DNA of 64,000 nucleotides from Hylemonella gracilis str. Niagara R (GTDB lineage Bacteria > Pseudomonadota > Gammaproteobacteria > Burkholderiales > Burkholderiaceae_C). How positions within the stretch are numbered: position 1 is the first letter of the stretch; each line of letters opens with the position of its first letter. The stretch is from the NCBI RefSeq assembly GCF_000600295.1, contig NZ_JEMG01000001.1, positions 28,313 through 92,312 on the forward strand, given 5' to 3'. The position numbers were made by a program, and so were the translations under genes. The notes under the pieces were generated by a model. That model ran no database searches and was not told where the DNA came from. It was given only the letters and a program-made list of their open reading frames with translations. Below, one piece after another: positions 18,984 through 28,431 of the stretch.

Positions 18984-19451
18984 ATCCATACTCCAAATAA
19001 GCCGGCCGCCCAAGGTCGCTAAGCGCCAGCCTGCCTCAGGCCAGCACCCCCGGCCTGAGCAGTCCGGCGGACGAGGGCAAAGACTCCAAGCATCTTTCAT
19101 GCCACCATTCACTTGAATCGTGAATGAATATTTCATGCAGTTAATGCGCAAGAAAAGCGACTTGCCGACCCGCGAACGGTGCGCACGTTTGCGTGGCGCC
19201 GCGTGCCAAAAAAGCGAGCAACCCACCCCTAAAAGGTGCTCAGTGCACCTGCAACTTCTTGTTTTTTCAGGAAGTCAGCCAGAAAAACTGGCCCACTAAT
19301 TGCTCAGATCCTGGTCAAACGAAGGTCTTGCACCTTCTTACTCTTTGCGCTGTCACCTTTTTATTTGGTTGAAATTTCACATGAACTACTTAGGCAATCT
19401 GATGGGAAGCAATTCCAAGCGCATCTGATTTGCCACAGGAGCACCAGGACC
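18984..19451. promoter_or_regulatory. divergent control region of the auxin island
   Basis: A 468-base AT-richer spacer between the minus-strand transport/regulator operon and the plus-strand iac operon. It must hold both promoters. The strongest element is the inverted repeat at 19107-19125 (listed separately). The start of iacA is preceded by AGGAG at about 19437-19441. No other gene is seen. Confidence 0.75.
19107..19125. promoter_or_regulatory. inverted repeat, candidate MarR operator
   Basis: ATTCAC, 7 spacer bases, GTGAAT: a perfect 6-bp dyad of the size MarR dimers bind, about 125 bases upstream of the binding-protein start and about 330 upstream of iacA. Confidence 0.5.
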
Positions 19452-20597
19452 ATGACCACCCGTTCCCCGGACACGCTGCAAGGCCTGCTGACCGACATCC
19501 GCGCTCGCGCCGCGGAATTCGAGCGTCAGCGCCACATTTCGCCCGACGTCATCGAGGCCTTCAAGCGCCTGGGTGTCTACCGCGCCCTGTTACCCAAACG
19601 CCTGGGCGGGCTGGAATGGAGCGCGCGCCAGTTTTGCGAGCTGATCGAGACCATCGCCGAAGCCGACGGCTCGGCGGGCTGGGTGGCCAGCTTTGGCATG
19701 GCACCCACCTACCTGGCCGCGCTGCCACCCACGACCTTCGAACAGATCTACCGCAACAACCCGGACACGGTGTTCGCGGGCGGCATCTTCCCGCCCCAAC
19801 CCGCCCCGTACGTGGAGGGTGGCATCGAGGTGAGTGGACGCTGGAGCTTTTCCAGCGGCTGCATGGGCGCCAGCGTTCTGGGCGTGGGCATCAGCCCGCG
19901 CCAGGCGAGCGCGGAGGGCGCCACCAGTGCCGGGCTGCCGCGCATGGCCGTGCTGCCGCGGGCCCAGGCCACCATCGTCGAGACCTGGGACGTGAGCGGC
20001 CTGGCGGGCACCGGCAGCCATGACCTGGTGGTGGACAAGGTGGTCGTGCCCGAGGACTGGACCTTTGTGCGGGGCGGGCCCTCGCGCCAGACTGAAACGA
20101 TGTTCCGCTACCCCACGCTGGCCTTCGCGGCCCAGGTGCTGGCCGTGGTGGGCCTGGGCATCGCCCGCGCCGCCATCGAAGAACTGCGCCGCATGGCGGG
20201 TGGCCACAAGGCCGTGACCGGCGCGCCCAGCCTGGGCGACCGGCCTGCCACGCAAGCCAGCCTGGCCCGCAACGAGGGGCAGTTGCGCTCGGCGCGGGCC
20301 TGGTTCTACAACGCCATCGACGAAGCGTGGGACAGCCTGCTCAAGGGCGACCCGGTCTCGCCCGCGCAGACCAGCGCGCTGCGCCTGTCGGCCGCGCACG
20401 CGGCGCGCACCGGCGCCGAGGTCGCGCGCGACATCCAGATGCTCTCGGGCATGGCCGGCATCTACAACAGCAGCCCCATCGCCCGCTGCGTGCGCGACGC
20501 CAATGCCGTGACGCAGCACGCCTTCCTGGGCGACATCGTCTACCAGAACGCCGGGGCCATGGCCTTCGGTCGCGATCCCCTGCCGGGTTTTCTGTAA
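19452..20597 (+). CDS. iacA: indole-3-acetate monooxygenase (acyl-CoA dehydrogenase fold)
   Basis: A 381-residue flavin-dependent protein of the acyl-CoA-dehydrogenase/HsaA/DszC superfamily (ALLPKRLGGLEWSARQFCEL, ADGSAGWVASFGM, ETWDVSGLAGTGSHDLVVD, MLSGMAGIYNSSPIARCVRD). In known iac clusters IacA oxygenates the indole ring of auxin using reduced flavin from a partner reductase, here iacG. ATG 19452 is chosen because AGGAG precedes it and homology starts here. First of nine genes in the canonical iac order. Confidence 0.88.
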   Translation: MTTRSPDTLQGLLTDIRARAAEFERQRHISPDVIEAFKRLGVYRALLPKRLGGLEWSARQFCELIETIAEADGSAGWVASFGMAPTYLAALPPTTFEQIYRNNPDTVFAGGIFPPQPAPYVEGGIEVSGRWSFSSGCMGASVLGVGISPRQASAEGATSAGLPRMAVLPRAQATIVETWDVSGLAGTGSHDLVVDKVVVPEDWTFVRGGPSRQTETMFRYPTLAFAAQVLAVVGLGIARAAIEELRRMAGGHKAVTGAPSLGDRPATQASLARNEGQLRSARAWFYNAIDEAWDSLLKGDPVSPAQTSALRLSAAHAARTGAEVARDIQMLSGMAGIYNSSPIARCVRDANAVTQHAFLGDIVYQNAGAMAFGRDPLPGFL

Positions 20598-20654
20598 GCC
20601 GACCGCGCCCGCACCAGCACCACCCCAACGAACACCCCCCTGAAAGGAAACACC

Positions 20655-21014
20655 ATGAGCGACAAAAAACCCCTGCGCGTCCTGCTTTGCATGGGCGTGA
20701 ACCAGAACTTCTTCGACGCCACCCCCGCCGAACAGAAGGAGGTGTGGATCGCCACGCTGGCCATGTACAAGAGCCTGACATCGCTGCCCGGCGTCAAGGT
20801 GCTGGGCAACTTCGACGACGACCGCATCCAGGTCGGCGCCTCCACCGAGGCGCCTTGGACCACCTATTTCCTCTGCGACTTCCCCGACTACGACACCGTG
20901 GTCGCAGCCTGCAATCTGTGGCGCACCACGCCGGTGGGTGACGGCACCTACAAGTTCTGGAAGTACGCCAAGGTCGAGGCCCGCATCGGTCGCGAACTGG
21001 AGTTCCCGGTCTGA
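20655..21014 (+). CDS. iacB: IacB-like small protein
   Basis: A 119-residue soluble protein with no catalytic motif I can name. Its size, its place between the monooxygenase and the Rieske large subunit, and its good ribosome site (GAAAGGAAA) match iacB of auxin degradation clusters. Its exact step is uncertain. The ferredoxin-like pattern of alternating strands and helices is only an impression from the sequence. Confidence 0.78.
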   Translation: MSDKKPLRVLLCMGVNQNFFDATPAEQKEVWIATLAMYKSLTSLPGVKVLGNFDDDRIQVGASTEAPWTTYFLCDFPDYDTVVAACNLWRTTPVGDGTYKFWKYAKVEARIGRELEFPV

Positions 21015-21043
21015 GCGCCGCGCAGCAGGAAGAAGACAAGACC

Positions 21044-22351
21044 ATGAGTACCGTCATCTCCATACAGCCCGCGTCCGCCGCCCTGCAAGGCGCCACGCAG
21101 GCTTCGTGCATCCCCTACGCCGAACTGGTGCAGCCCGACCGCGTGCACACCTCGCTTTACACCAACCCGGCCATCTTCACGGAAGAGATGGACAAGGTCT
21201 TCTATTCGAACTGGATCTGGGTCGGCCACGTGAGTGAAGTGCCCGAGCCAGGCAGCTTCAAGTCCACCTGGATCGGCCAGCAGCCCGTGGTGCTGGTGCG
21301 CGACCGCAAGAAGGAACTGCACGTGCTGCTGAACCGCTGCCGCCACCGCGGCGCCACGGTCTGCGAGCACAAGAAGGGCAAGACCGCCAGCTTCGTCTGC
21401 CCTTACCACGGCTGGGGCTACGGCTTAGACGGTGCGCTGCGCGGCGTGCCGCACCCGGAGAGCTACGGCGACACGCTGGAGAAAGACAAGCTCGGCCTGG
21501 TGAGCCTGCGCGTCGAAGAGTACGCCGGCATGGTCTTCGCCACCTTCAAGGACGACCTCATGCCCCTGTCCGAGTGGCTGGGCCCCGCCAAGAAGTGGAT
21601 GGACCTGTTCATGAAGCAGGCGGGCGGTTACCCCGTCAAGGTGGCGGGTGAACACCGCTTCACCTTCCCCGGCAACTGGAAGATCCAGCTCGAGAACACC
21701 ACGGACGCCTACCACTTCCCCCTGGTGCACAAGAGTTTCCTGAGCTCGCTGGACGAACAGGCCAAGAAGACCTTCGACTTCGTGGCCGGCCCGGGTTATG
21801 TGGAAGACCTGGGCAACGGCCACAGCGTGATGGTGATGATCCCCGAGCTGATCGACCTCGAAGCCGACCTGGACAAACCCATCCCCGACCGCTTCGCCGA
21901 ACTGGCCCAAGCCCTGCGCGACGAGGGCCATGAGGAAGCCAAGGTACGCCGCATCGTGCGCGCCGTGGGCGGCACGGGCTTCAACCTCAACCTCTACCCC
22001 AACGTGGCCTGCTCCATGGCCTTCTTCCGCGTGCTGCGCCCCATCTCGGTCAACGAGACCGAGATCCACCACGCCGCCATCGTGATGGACGGCGGCCCGG
22101 CCATCGCCAACCAGTACCGGCTGCGCCTGCACGAGCACTTCCAGGGCCCCATGGGTTTTGGCACGCCGGACGACGGCGAGGCCTGGGAACGTGTGCAGAA
22201 GGGCGCACGCGCGGGCGAGGACCTCTGGATCATGGTCAACCGCGGCCTGCCCGGCGAAAAGCCCGGCACCGACGGTCCGCGCGGCGACGTCAGCGCCGAG
22301 ACCGGCATGCGTGCGGCTTACCGTCAATGGCTCAAGTCCATGACCGCCTGA
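21044..22351 (+). CDS. iacC: Rieske dioxygenase large subunit
   Basis: A 435-residue ring-hydroxylating oxygenase alpha subunit. The Rieske 2Fe-2S site is CRHRG...CPYHGWGYG (about residues 95-125), and the mononuclear iron site includes NTTDAYHFPLVHKSF with two His (about residues 220-232). It works with iacD (beta subunit) and iacF (reductase) on an oxidised indole-acetate intermediate on the way to catechol. Confidence 0.92.
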   Translation: MSTVISIQPASAALQGATQASCIPYAELVQPDRVHTSLYTNPAIFTEEMDKVFYSNWIWVGHVSEVPEPGSFKSTWIGQQPVVLVRDRKKELHVLLNRCRHRGATVCEHKKGKTASFVCPYHGWGYGLDGALRGVPHPESYGDTLEKDKLGLVSLRVEEYAGMVFATFKDDLMPLSEWLGPAKKWMDLFMKQAGGYPVKVAGEHRFTFPGNWKIQLENTTDAYHFPLVHKSFLSSLDEQAKKTFDFVAGPGYVEDLGNGHSVMVMIPELIDLEADLDKPIPDRFAELAQALRDEGHEEAKVRRIVRAVGGTGFNLNLYPNVACSMAFFRVLRPISVNETEIHHAAIVMDGGPAIANQYRLRLHEHFQGPMGFGTPDDGEAWERVQKGARAGEDLWIMVNRGLPGEKPGTDGPRGDVSAETGMRAAYRQWLKSMTA

Positions 22352-22374
22352 GCCGCGACCGACAAGGATTCCTG

Positions 22375-22863
22375 ATGAACACCGCATTGAAGACCGACGT
22401 GTTGAACGAGGTCACGGCCTTCCTCTGGGCCGAGGCCGACATGCTCGACAACGAGCTGTACGAGGAATGGCTGCAACTCTGGCGCGAGGACGGGCTCTAC
22501 ATCGTGCCCATCGACCCGAAAGAGACGGACCACGAAAACACGCTGAACTACGCCTACGACAACGCCAAGATGCGCCGGATGCGCGTGCAGCGCCTGACGG
22601 GCGGCGAGTCCATCTCGACCAGCCCCGAGCCGCGCACCGTGCGCATGGCCTCGCGCTTTCGCATCGTCGAGGAAAACGGCGACACCCTGACCGTGCGCTG
22701 CGCGCAGTTCCTGACCGACTTCCGCAAGGAAAACCAGCACCAGTACACGGCCAACCTGGTCTACACCCTGGAACGCCATGGCGATAGCTTTCGCATCGTG
22801 CGCAAGGTCGTGAAGCTGATCAACGCCGACGACGTGCTGCAGACCATCGGCTACATCCTTTGA
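22375..22863 (+). CDS. iacD: Rieske dioxygenase small subunit
   Basis: A 162-residue NTF2-fold beta subunit (FLWAEADMLDNELYEEWLQL, EDGLYIVPIDP, RIVRKVVKLINADDVL). Start ATG 22375 is set by the AAGGA site 6-10 bases upstream and by family length; an earlier in-frame ATG lies inside iacC. It directly follows iacC, as expected for an alpha/beta pair. Confidence 0.9.
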   Translation: MNTALKTDVLNEVTAFLWAEADMLDNELYEEWLQLWREDGLYIVPIDPKETDHENTLNYAYDNAKMRRMRVQRLTGGESISTSPEPRTVRMASRFRIVEENGDTLTVRCAQFLTDFRKENQHQYTANLVYTLERHGDSFRIVRKVVKLINADDVLQTIGYIL

Positions 22864-22873
22864 GGAGCACGGC

Positions 22874-23644
22874 ATGACGCAAGCCACAACCCATGACGTT
22901 GCCCTCGTGACCGGCGCCGCCCAGGGCCTGGGCGAGGTGATCGCCCGCCGCCTGCACGCCGCAGGTTACAAGGTGGCCCTGGCTGACCTGGACTTGGACC
23001 AGGCCGAGGCCGTGGCAAAGTCGCTGAACGCCAGCGGCACAAACCACGAAGAAAGGGCCACGGCCCTGAAGCTGGACATCCGCAGCAAGGCGGATTTCGA
23101 GGCCGCGCGCGACGCACTGCTCGCACGCTGGGGCAGCGTGCAGGTGCTGGTGAACAACGCCACCGTGACCCTGCACACCCCGCTGATGAAAATCAGCCCC
23201 GAGGAATTCAACCACGTCATCACCACCAACCTGGGCGGTACCTTCCTGGGTTGCCAGGTGTTCGGCGCCTATTTCGCCGAGCAGAAGTACGGCCGCATCA
23301 TCAACCTGGCCTCGCTGGCCGGGCAGAACGGCGGCACTTCGGCGGGGGCGCACTACGCCTCGTCCAAGGCCGGCATCCTGGTGCTGACCAAGGTGGTCGC
23401 CAAGGAACTGGCCGGCGCGGGCGTGACCGTCAACGCCCTCGCCCCCGGCCCCATCGATCTGCCCACGGTGCGCGCCACCGTGCCGGCTGAAAAGCTCCAG
23501 CACATCATCGACAATGTCATTCCGGTTCACCAATTGGGGAATCCGGATTTCATCGCCGACACCCTGGTGCATCTGGCCTCGCGTCAAGCCGGTTATGTGA
23601 CTGGCGCAGCCTGGGATTTGAACGGCGGCATCTTCATGCGTTGA
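22874..23644 (+). CDS. iacE: short-chain dehydrogenase
   Basis: A 256-residue classical SDR: cofactor motif TGAAQGLGE, NNATVTL in place of NNAG, and catalytic YASSK with the preceding Ser. In studied iac clusters IacE acts on the 2-oxindole-3-acetic acid to dioxindole-3-acetic acid conversion. Spaced 10 bases after iacD. Confidence 0.88.
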   Translation: MTQATTHDVALVTGAAQGLGEVIARRLHAAGYKVALADLDLDQAEAVAKSLNASGTNHEERATALKLDIRSKADFEAARDALLARWGSVQVLVNNATVTLHTPLMKISPEEFNHVITTNLGGTFLGCQVFGAYFAEQKYGRIINLASLAGQNGGTSAGAHYASSKAGILVLTKVVAKELAGAGVTVNALAPGPIDLPTVRATVPAEKLQHIIDNVIPVHQLGNPDFIADTLVHLASRQAGYVTGAAWDLNGGIFMR

Positions 23645-23657
23645 CACCCAGACCCAC

Positions 23658-24635
23658 ATGACTTCTGCCCAGACTCTCCGCGTTCGTGTTGCAAAACGAC
23701 AGGCCAGCGGCCAGGACATCGCCCTCTTCACCCTGGTCAGCGCCGACGGCGCGCAACTGCCCGCTTTTGAGGCAGGCGCGCACCTCGATGTCCACCTCCC
23801 GGGTGGCTTGGTTCGCCAGTACTCGCTGTGCGGCGACCCCACCGACAAAACCCACTACCGCATCGGCGTTCTGCGCGACGCCAATTCCCGCGGCGGCTCG
23901 ATCGCGGTGCACGAACACCTGAAAGAAGGCGTGGAGCTGGAGATCAGCGCGCCGCGCAACCACTTCCCGCTGATCACCGGCCCGGGCGCGGGCAAGGCCT
24001 ACCTGTTTGGTGGCGGCATCGGCGTGACGCCCATGATCGCGATGGCGCATACCTTGCACAAGACGGGCATGGACTTCGAGTTCCATTACAGCAGCCGCTC
24101 GCCCGCGCACATGGCCTTCACTGCGGAGCTGGACGCCGCGCCCTACGCCAGCCGCATCCACAAGCACTTCGACGAAAACGCGCCCACGCCCGCCCAGCAA
24201 CGCGCAGACGCGGCCGCCATCCTCGGCGCCGCCCCGCCCGGCGCGCATGTCTACGTCTGCGGCCCCAAGGGTTACATGGATTGGGTGATGGACACGGCAC
24301 GCGCCCAGGGCTTCCCGAAAGAGCGCATCCACTACGAGTTTTTCCAGGTCGATGTGCAGAAGGGCGGCGACAGCTTCACCGTCGTGGCCCAGGCCAGCGG
24401 CAAGGAAGTGGTGGTGGAGGCGGAGGAGACCATCGCCAACGCCCTGGAACGCATCGGCATCCGCGTGCAGGTGTCCTGTGAACAGGGCATCTGCGGCACC
24501 TGCCTGACCAATGTGATCGAGGGCACACCCGACCACCGCGACGAATACCAGACCGACGAGGAGAAGGCGGCCAACGAGCAGATCACCATCTGCTGCTCGC
24601 GCTCGCTCACGCCGCGCCTGGTGCTGGACCTCTAA
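23658..24635 (+). CDS. iacF: Rieske oxygenase reductase (FNR plus plant-type ferredoxin)
   Basis: A 325-residue reductase of the phthalate/vanillate-demethylase type. Flavin domain with RQYSLCGDP, NAD domain with GGGIGVTPMIAMA and VYVCGPKGYMDW, and a C-terminal 2Fe-2S ferredoxin domain CEQGICGTCLTNV with the fourth Cys in TICCSRS. It passes electrons from NADH to iacCD. Confidence 0.92.
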   Translation: MTSAQTLRVRVAKRQASGQDIALFTLVSADGAQLPAFEAGAHLDVHLPGGLVRQYSLCGDPTDKTHYRIGVLRDANSRGGSIAVHEHLKEGVELEISAPRNHFPLITGPGAGKAYLFGGGIGVTPMIAMAHTLHKTGMDFEFHYSSRSPAHMAFTAELDAAPYASRIHKHFDENAPTPAQQRADAAAILGAAPPGAHVYVCGPKGYMDWVMDTARAQGFPKERIHYEFFQVDVQKGGDSFTVVAQASGKEVVVEAEETIANALERIGIRVQVSCEQGICGTCLTNVIEGTPDHRDEYQTDEEKAANEQITICCSRSLTPRLVLDL

Positions 24636-24694
24636 GACCCCGCGTCCGGCGCCTGCCCTGGCAACCGGACGTCCCCGGACCCGCAGACACCCTC

Positions 24695-25201
24695 ATGAGC
24701 ACCCCCGTCACCTCGCAAGAATTCCGCGGCGCGCTGGCCCTGCTGACCGGCGCGGTCACGCTGATCACCACCGACGGCCCCGCGGGGCGGGCAGGCTTCA
24801 CGGCCTCGGCTGTCTGCAGCGTCTCGGACGATCCCCCCACCGTGCTGGTCTGCATGCGCAGCGCGGCGCCGTCCAACCCCCTGTTCCGACGCAATGCCGT
24901 GCTCTGTGTCAACGTGCTCACGCCTGCGCAGCGGCCGCTGGCGGTGGCCTTCGCCGACCCGCGCATCGACCAGGCCCAACGCTTCACCCACGGCAGTTGG
25001 GACGCGCTGGATTCCGGTGCGCCGGCGCTGCACGACGCGCTGATCAACCTCGATTGCCGCGTGGTGGACACCCACGTCATCGGCACGCACGATGTCTGCA
25101 TCTGCCGTGTGTTCGGCGTGCGCACCCGTCCCGACGACGAGGCCCTGGCCTACTTCAACCGTGCCTACCACCACCTCAACGCCGCCTCCCGCCTGACCTG
25201 A
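24695..25201 (+). CDS. iacG: flavin reductase
   Basis: A 168-residue protein of the FMN-binding split-barrel flavin reductase family (FRGALALLTGAVTLITTDGP, GFTASAVCSVSDDPPTVLVC, NVLTPAQRPLAVAFAD). It should supply reduced flavin to the IacA monooxygenase. It lies 60 bases after iacF. Confidence 0.9.
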   Translation: MSTPVTSQEFRGALALLTGAVTLITTDGPAGRAGFTASAVCSVSDDPPTVLVCMRSAAPSNPLFRRNAVLCVNVLTPAQRPLAVAFADPRIDQAQRFTHGSWDALDSGAPALHDALINLDCRVVDTHVIGTHDVCICRVFGVRTRPDDEALAYFNRAYHHLNAASRLT

Positions 25202-25234
25202 ACCGCTGAATCGCCGAAACACACCCCACCGCGC

Positions 25235-26518
25235 ATGACACCCGACCTCCACCAGCTATCCGCCACCAAACTCGCCCGCGGCCTGCAAAGCCGCAGCCTG
25301 AGCGCCGAAGCAGTCGCCCGCGCCTGCTTGGCGCGCGTGGCCGAACGCGATGGTGAATTGAAGGCCTGGGTGCATGTGGACGAAAACCTGGTGCTGGCGC
25401 AGGCCCGCGCGCTGGACCAGGGCCCCGTGCGCGGCCTGCTGCACGGCCTGCCCGTCGGCGTGAAGGACGTGTTCGACACGCACGACATGCCCACGCAGTA
25501 CGGCTCGCCCATCTACACCGGGAACCGCCCCAATGCTGACGCCGCGCCTGTGGCGCTGGCGCGCGAAGCCGGCGCCGTGCTGCTGGGCAAGACGGCAACA
25601 ACCGAGTTCAGCACATTCCAGGCCAGCCCCACGCGCAACCCGCGCAAGCTGCAACACACGCCCGGCGGCTCGTCCAGCGGCTCCTGCGCCGCCGTGGGCG
25701 ATGACATGGTGCCCCTGGCTTTCGGCGCGCAGACAGCGGCCAGCATCATCCGCCCCGCAGCCTACTGCGGCGTGGTCGGCTACAAGCCCACGCATGGCCT
25801 GATCTCGGGCGTGGGCGTCAAGCCGCTCAGCCATACGCTGGACACCATCGGCTGCATAGCGCGCACGGTGGACGACGTGGCGCTGTTCGCCGCCGCGCTC
25901 AGCGGCGACAAGACCTTGACCGATCTGCCCGCCATTCACAAACCCCTGCGCATCGGCCTGTGCAAACCCCACGCCGACCAACTGCTGCCCGAGACCCACG
26001 CCGTCATGGAACTGGCCGCGAAAAAGCTCGCCGCCGCGGGTGCAAAAGTGGTGGAAATTTCCTTGTCGCCCGACCACGCGGAACTCACGCAAGCGCACAT
26101 CGACATCATGGCTTTCGAGACGGCACGCGCCCTGTCCGACGAACGCCTGCGCCACTGGGACGAGATCAGCGCCGGGCTGCGCGGCGTGATCGACAAGGGG
26201 CTGCAGATGGATTACGCCCACTACGCGGCGCAGCTGCGCTACGCGGAGGAAACCCGCGCCACGCTGCCCGCGCTCTACGGGCGTTGTGATGTGCTGCTCG
26301 CGCCCAGCGCCGCCGGCGAAGCGCCGCTGTTCGAAGCCGGCACGGGTGACCCGACCTGGTGCCGGATGTGGACCTTGCTCGGCCTGCCTTGCGTGCACCT
26401 GCCCTTCACGCAGGGCCCGCAGGGCCTGCCGGTGGGCCTGCAGGCCATTGGCCCCCTGCACCGCGACCGCGCCCTGCTCACTGCCTCGCGCTGGATGCTC
26501 CAGCAACTGACCACCTGA
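25235..26518 (+). CDS. iacH: amidase-signature hydrolase
   Basis: A 427-residue amidase: catalytic Lys in LPVGVKDVFDT and the Ser-cisSer region GGSSSGSCAAVG. Usual amidase length. In iac clusters IacH is present but not essential for the core IAA-to-catechol steps; it may hydrolyse an amide or conjugate precursor. Confidence 0.88.
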   Translation: MTPDLHQLSATKLARGLQSRSLSAEAVARACLARVAERDGELKAWVHVDENLVLAQARALDQGPVRGLLHGLPVGVKDVFDTHDMPTQYGSPIYTGNRPNADAAPVALAREAGAVLLGKTATTEFSTFQASPTRNPRKLQHTPGGSSSGSCAAVGDDMVPLAFGAQTAASIIRPAAYCGVVGYKPTHGLISGVGVKPLSHTLDTIGCIARTVDDVALFAAALSGDKTLTDLPAIHKPLRIGLCKPHADQLLPETHAVMELAAKKLAAAGAKVVEISLSPDHAELTQAHIDIMAFETARALSDERLRHWDEISAGLRGVIDKGLQMDYAHYAAQLRYAEETRATLPALYGRCDVLLAPSAAGEAPLFEAGTGDPTWCRMWTLLGLPCVHLPFTQGPQGLPVGLQAIGPLHRDRALLTASRWMLQQLTT

Positions 26519-26541
26519 CGCCTCGCCGCAACGCCCCCGTC

Positions 26542-27114
26542 ATGTCCGAACAAGAACTGCAACAAACCGTCCAGGCCCTGCAAGCACGCGTGAGCGTGCT
26601 CGAAGCCGAAGCCGACGTGCGCCGCCTGCAGGCCCGCTACATGTTCCTCTGCGACACGCCTTGCCCCGAGTTCGGCGTGGCGGACGATGCCAAGCGCATT
26701 GAAAAAATCCTGGAGCTGTACGCCGAGGATGCGGTGTGGGAAGGCGTGGGCGAGTACTACACCGGCCAGTTCGGCCGCGCCGAGGGCAAGGCCGCCATCC
26801 GCCAGCATTTCCAGAACTTCTGGGGCCAGAAGAAAGACCCGGCCCTGCTGCTCAACGCGCACTACCTGACCAGCGAGCAGATCCACGTGCACGCCGACGG
26901 CCTCCACGCCGACGGGCAATGGATCCACATGCAACCCTGGCTCTTCTCCGACGGCCAGGCCCTGCTGCGCTCCAGCCGCTTGAACAACCTGTTCAAGAAG
27001 GTCGATGGGGTCTGGAAGATCACGCGCACGCGCACGGAGAACGTGTTCGTCGCGCCGCTGACGAAGAACTTTGCCGAGGCGTTTCCGAGTCAGTCGGTGT
27101 TGATGCAGGGTTGA
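26542..27114 (+). CDS. iacI: SnoaL/NTF2-like protein
   Basis: A 190-residue NTF2/SnoaL-like protein (VLEAEADVRRLQARYMFLCD, KILELYAEDAVWEGVG, LLRSSRLNNLFKKVDGVWKI). ATG 26542 follows the amidase stop by 23 bases; the longer upstream frame overlaps iacH and lacks homology. It matches the last gene of known iac operons. Its biochemical role is not settled. Confidence 0.8.
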   Translation: MSEQELQQTVQALQARVSVLEAEADVRRLQARYMFLCDTPCPEFGVADDAKRIEKILELYAEDAVWEGVGEYYTGQFGRAEGKAAIRQHFQNFWGQKKDPALLLNAHYLTSEQIHVHADGLHADGQWIHMQPWLFSDGQALLRSSRLNNLFKKVDGVWKITRTRTENVFVAPLTKNFAEAFPSQSVLMQG

Positions 27115-27155
27115 GCCGCGCCCGGGCACGTCAGGCCACGTGCTAACCTGCCCGC

Positions 27156-28382
27156 ATGGATTCCCTGCTGGCCGCCGCGGCCCGGGCCTATGCTCGGGGC
27201 GACGTGATCGAGACGCTCAAGCACGTCAGCCTGCGCGACGACCCGCCCGCGCTCGCGCTGCGCGGCGTGGCGTTGGCCCAGCTGGGTGAATACACCCGGG
27301 CGCGCGAACTGCTGCGCCAGGCCGCCCGTGGCTTTGGCGCCCGCGAAGCCGTGTCGCGGGCCCGCTGCGTGGTCGCCGAAGCCGAGGTGGCCTTGGCGCT
27401 GCGTGATCTAGGCGCCTCTCAACGGGGGTTGACCACCGCCATCGGCGTGCTCGACACGCATGGCGACCCGAGCAATGCGCAACACGCGCGCCTGATCGTC
27501 GCGCGCCGATCGCTGTTGCTGGGTCGCCTGGACGAAGCGGCGAACTTGCTGGCCACGATCAACCCCGCGAAGGCCACGCCCGTGGTGGCTGCGGTCATCG
27601 AACTGCTGTCGGCGGAAGTCGCCTTGCGGTCCTTGCACACACCAACGGCCCGGGCTGCGCTCGATCGGGCCCACACCTGGGCGCAGCGCGCGGGCGTGCC
27701 AGCGCTGCTGGCGGAGGTCCGCGAGGTGGCCGCCGCGCTCGAACAGACCGCGGCCCTGCGCGTGGATGCGGGTGGGCGTGAAACCGCGTTGACGCTGGAC
27801 GGCGTGGCCGACTTGCTCGTCAAGCCCGGAACCCTGCTGGTCGATGGCTTGCATCGGGTGCTGCGCGCGGGCCAGCACAGCGTTGGGCTCGCGCGTCGGC
27901 CCGTGCTGTTCGCGCTCGCGCGGGCGCTGGCATTGGCCTGGCCGGGCGAGGCCGAGCGCGGGGCCTTGATCGCGAACGTCTTTCGCACACGGCGGCCGGA
28001 CGAAAGCCACCGGGCGCGTCTGCGCGTGGAGATGGGACGCCTGCGCGCGCTGATCGCCGAGTTCGCCAGCGTGGAAGCGACCGCCGGTGGTTATGCCTTG
28101 CGTCCCCACGCCGACCGCACACCCGTGCTGCTGGCACCCCCCATCGCTGGCGAGCAGGGTGCGCTGCGCGCCTTGTTGAGTGATGGCCTGCCCTGGTCCA
28201 CCTCGGCCCTCGCGCTGGCGACCGACGCCAGCCAGCGCACGGTGCAACGCGCGCTGGCCGAGCTGGTCACGCAGGGCCAGGCCCGCGCGGTGGGCCAGGG
28301 GCGTGCGCGCCGCTGGCTGGCGCCGCCCCTGGCCGAATTCACGACGATCTTGTTACTCCCCACTTCGCTGCCACGCGCGTAA
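27156..28382 (+). CDS. TPR-containing winged-helix regulator (putative)
   Basis: A 408-residue protein. The N-terminal half has helical TPR-like repeats (LALRGVALAQLGEYTRARELL), the middle has features like an OmpR/BTAD wHTH (RVEMGRLRALIAEFASVEAT), and a C-terminal winged helix (LALATDASQRTVQRALAELV, then an RARRW basic wing) suggests DNA binding. Its target is unknown. It precedes a beta-propeller protein and a SRPBCC protein that it may control. Confidence 0.6.
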   Translation: MDSLLAAAARAYARGDVIETLKHVSLRDDPPALALRGVALAQLGEYTRARELLRQAARGFGAREAVSRARCVVAEAEVALALRDLGASQRGLTTAIGVLDTHGDPSNAQHARLIVARRSLLLGRLDEAANLLATINPAKATPVVAAVIELLSAEVALRSLHTPTARAALDRAHTWAQRAGVPALLAEVREVAAALEQTAALRVDAGGRETALTLDGVADLLVKPGTLLVDGLHRVLRAGQHSVGLARRPVLFALARALALAWPGEAERGALIANVFRTRRPDESHRARLRVEMGRLRALIAEFASVEATAGGYALRPHADRTPVLLAPPIAGEQGALRALLSDGLPWSTSALALATDASQRTVQRALAELVTQGQARAVGQGRARRWLAPPLAEFTTILLLPTSLPRA

Positions 28383-28431
28383 ATTCCCTGCATCGGCGCC
28401 GACCCCCGGCGCGACTTCAGGAGCAAGCCGC

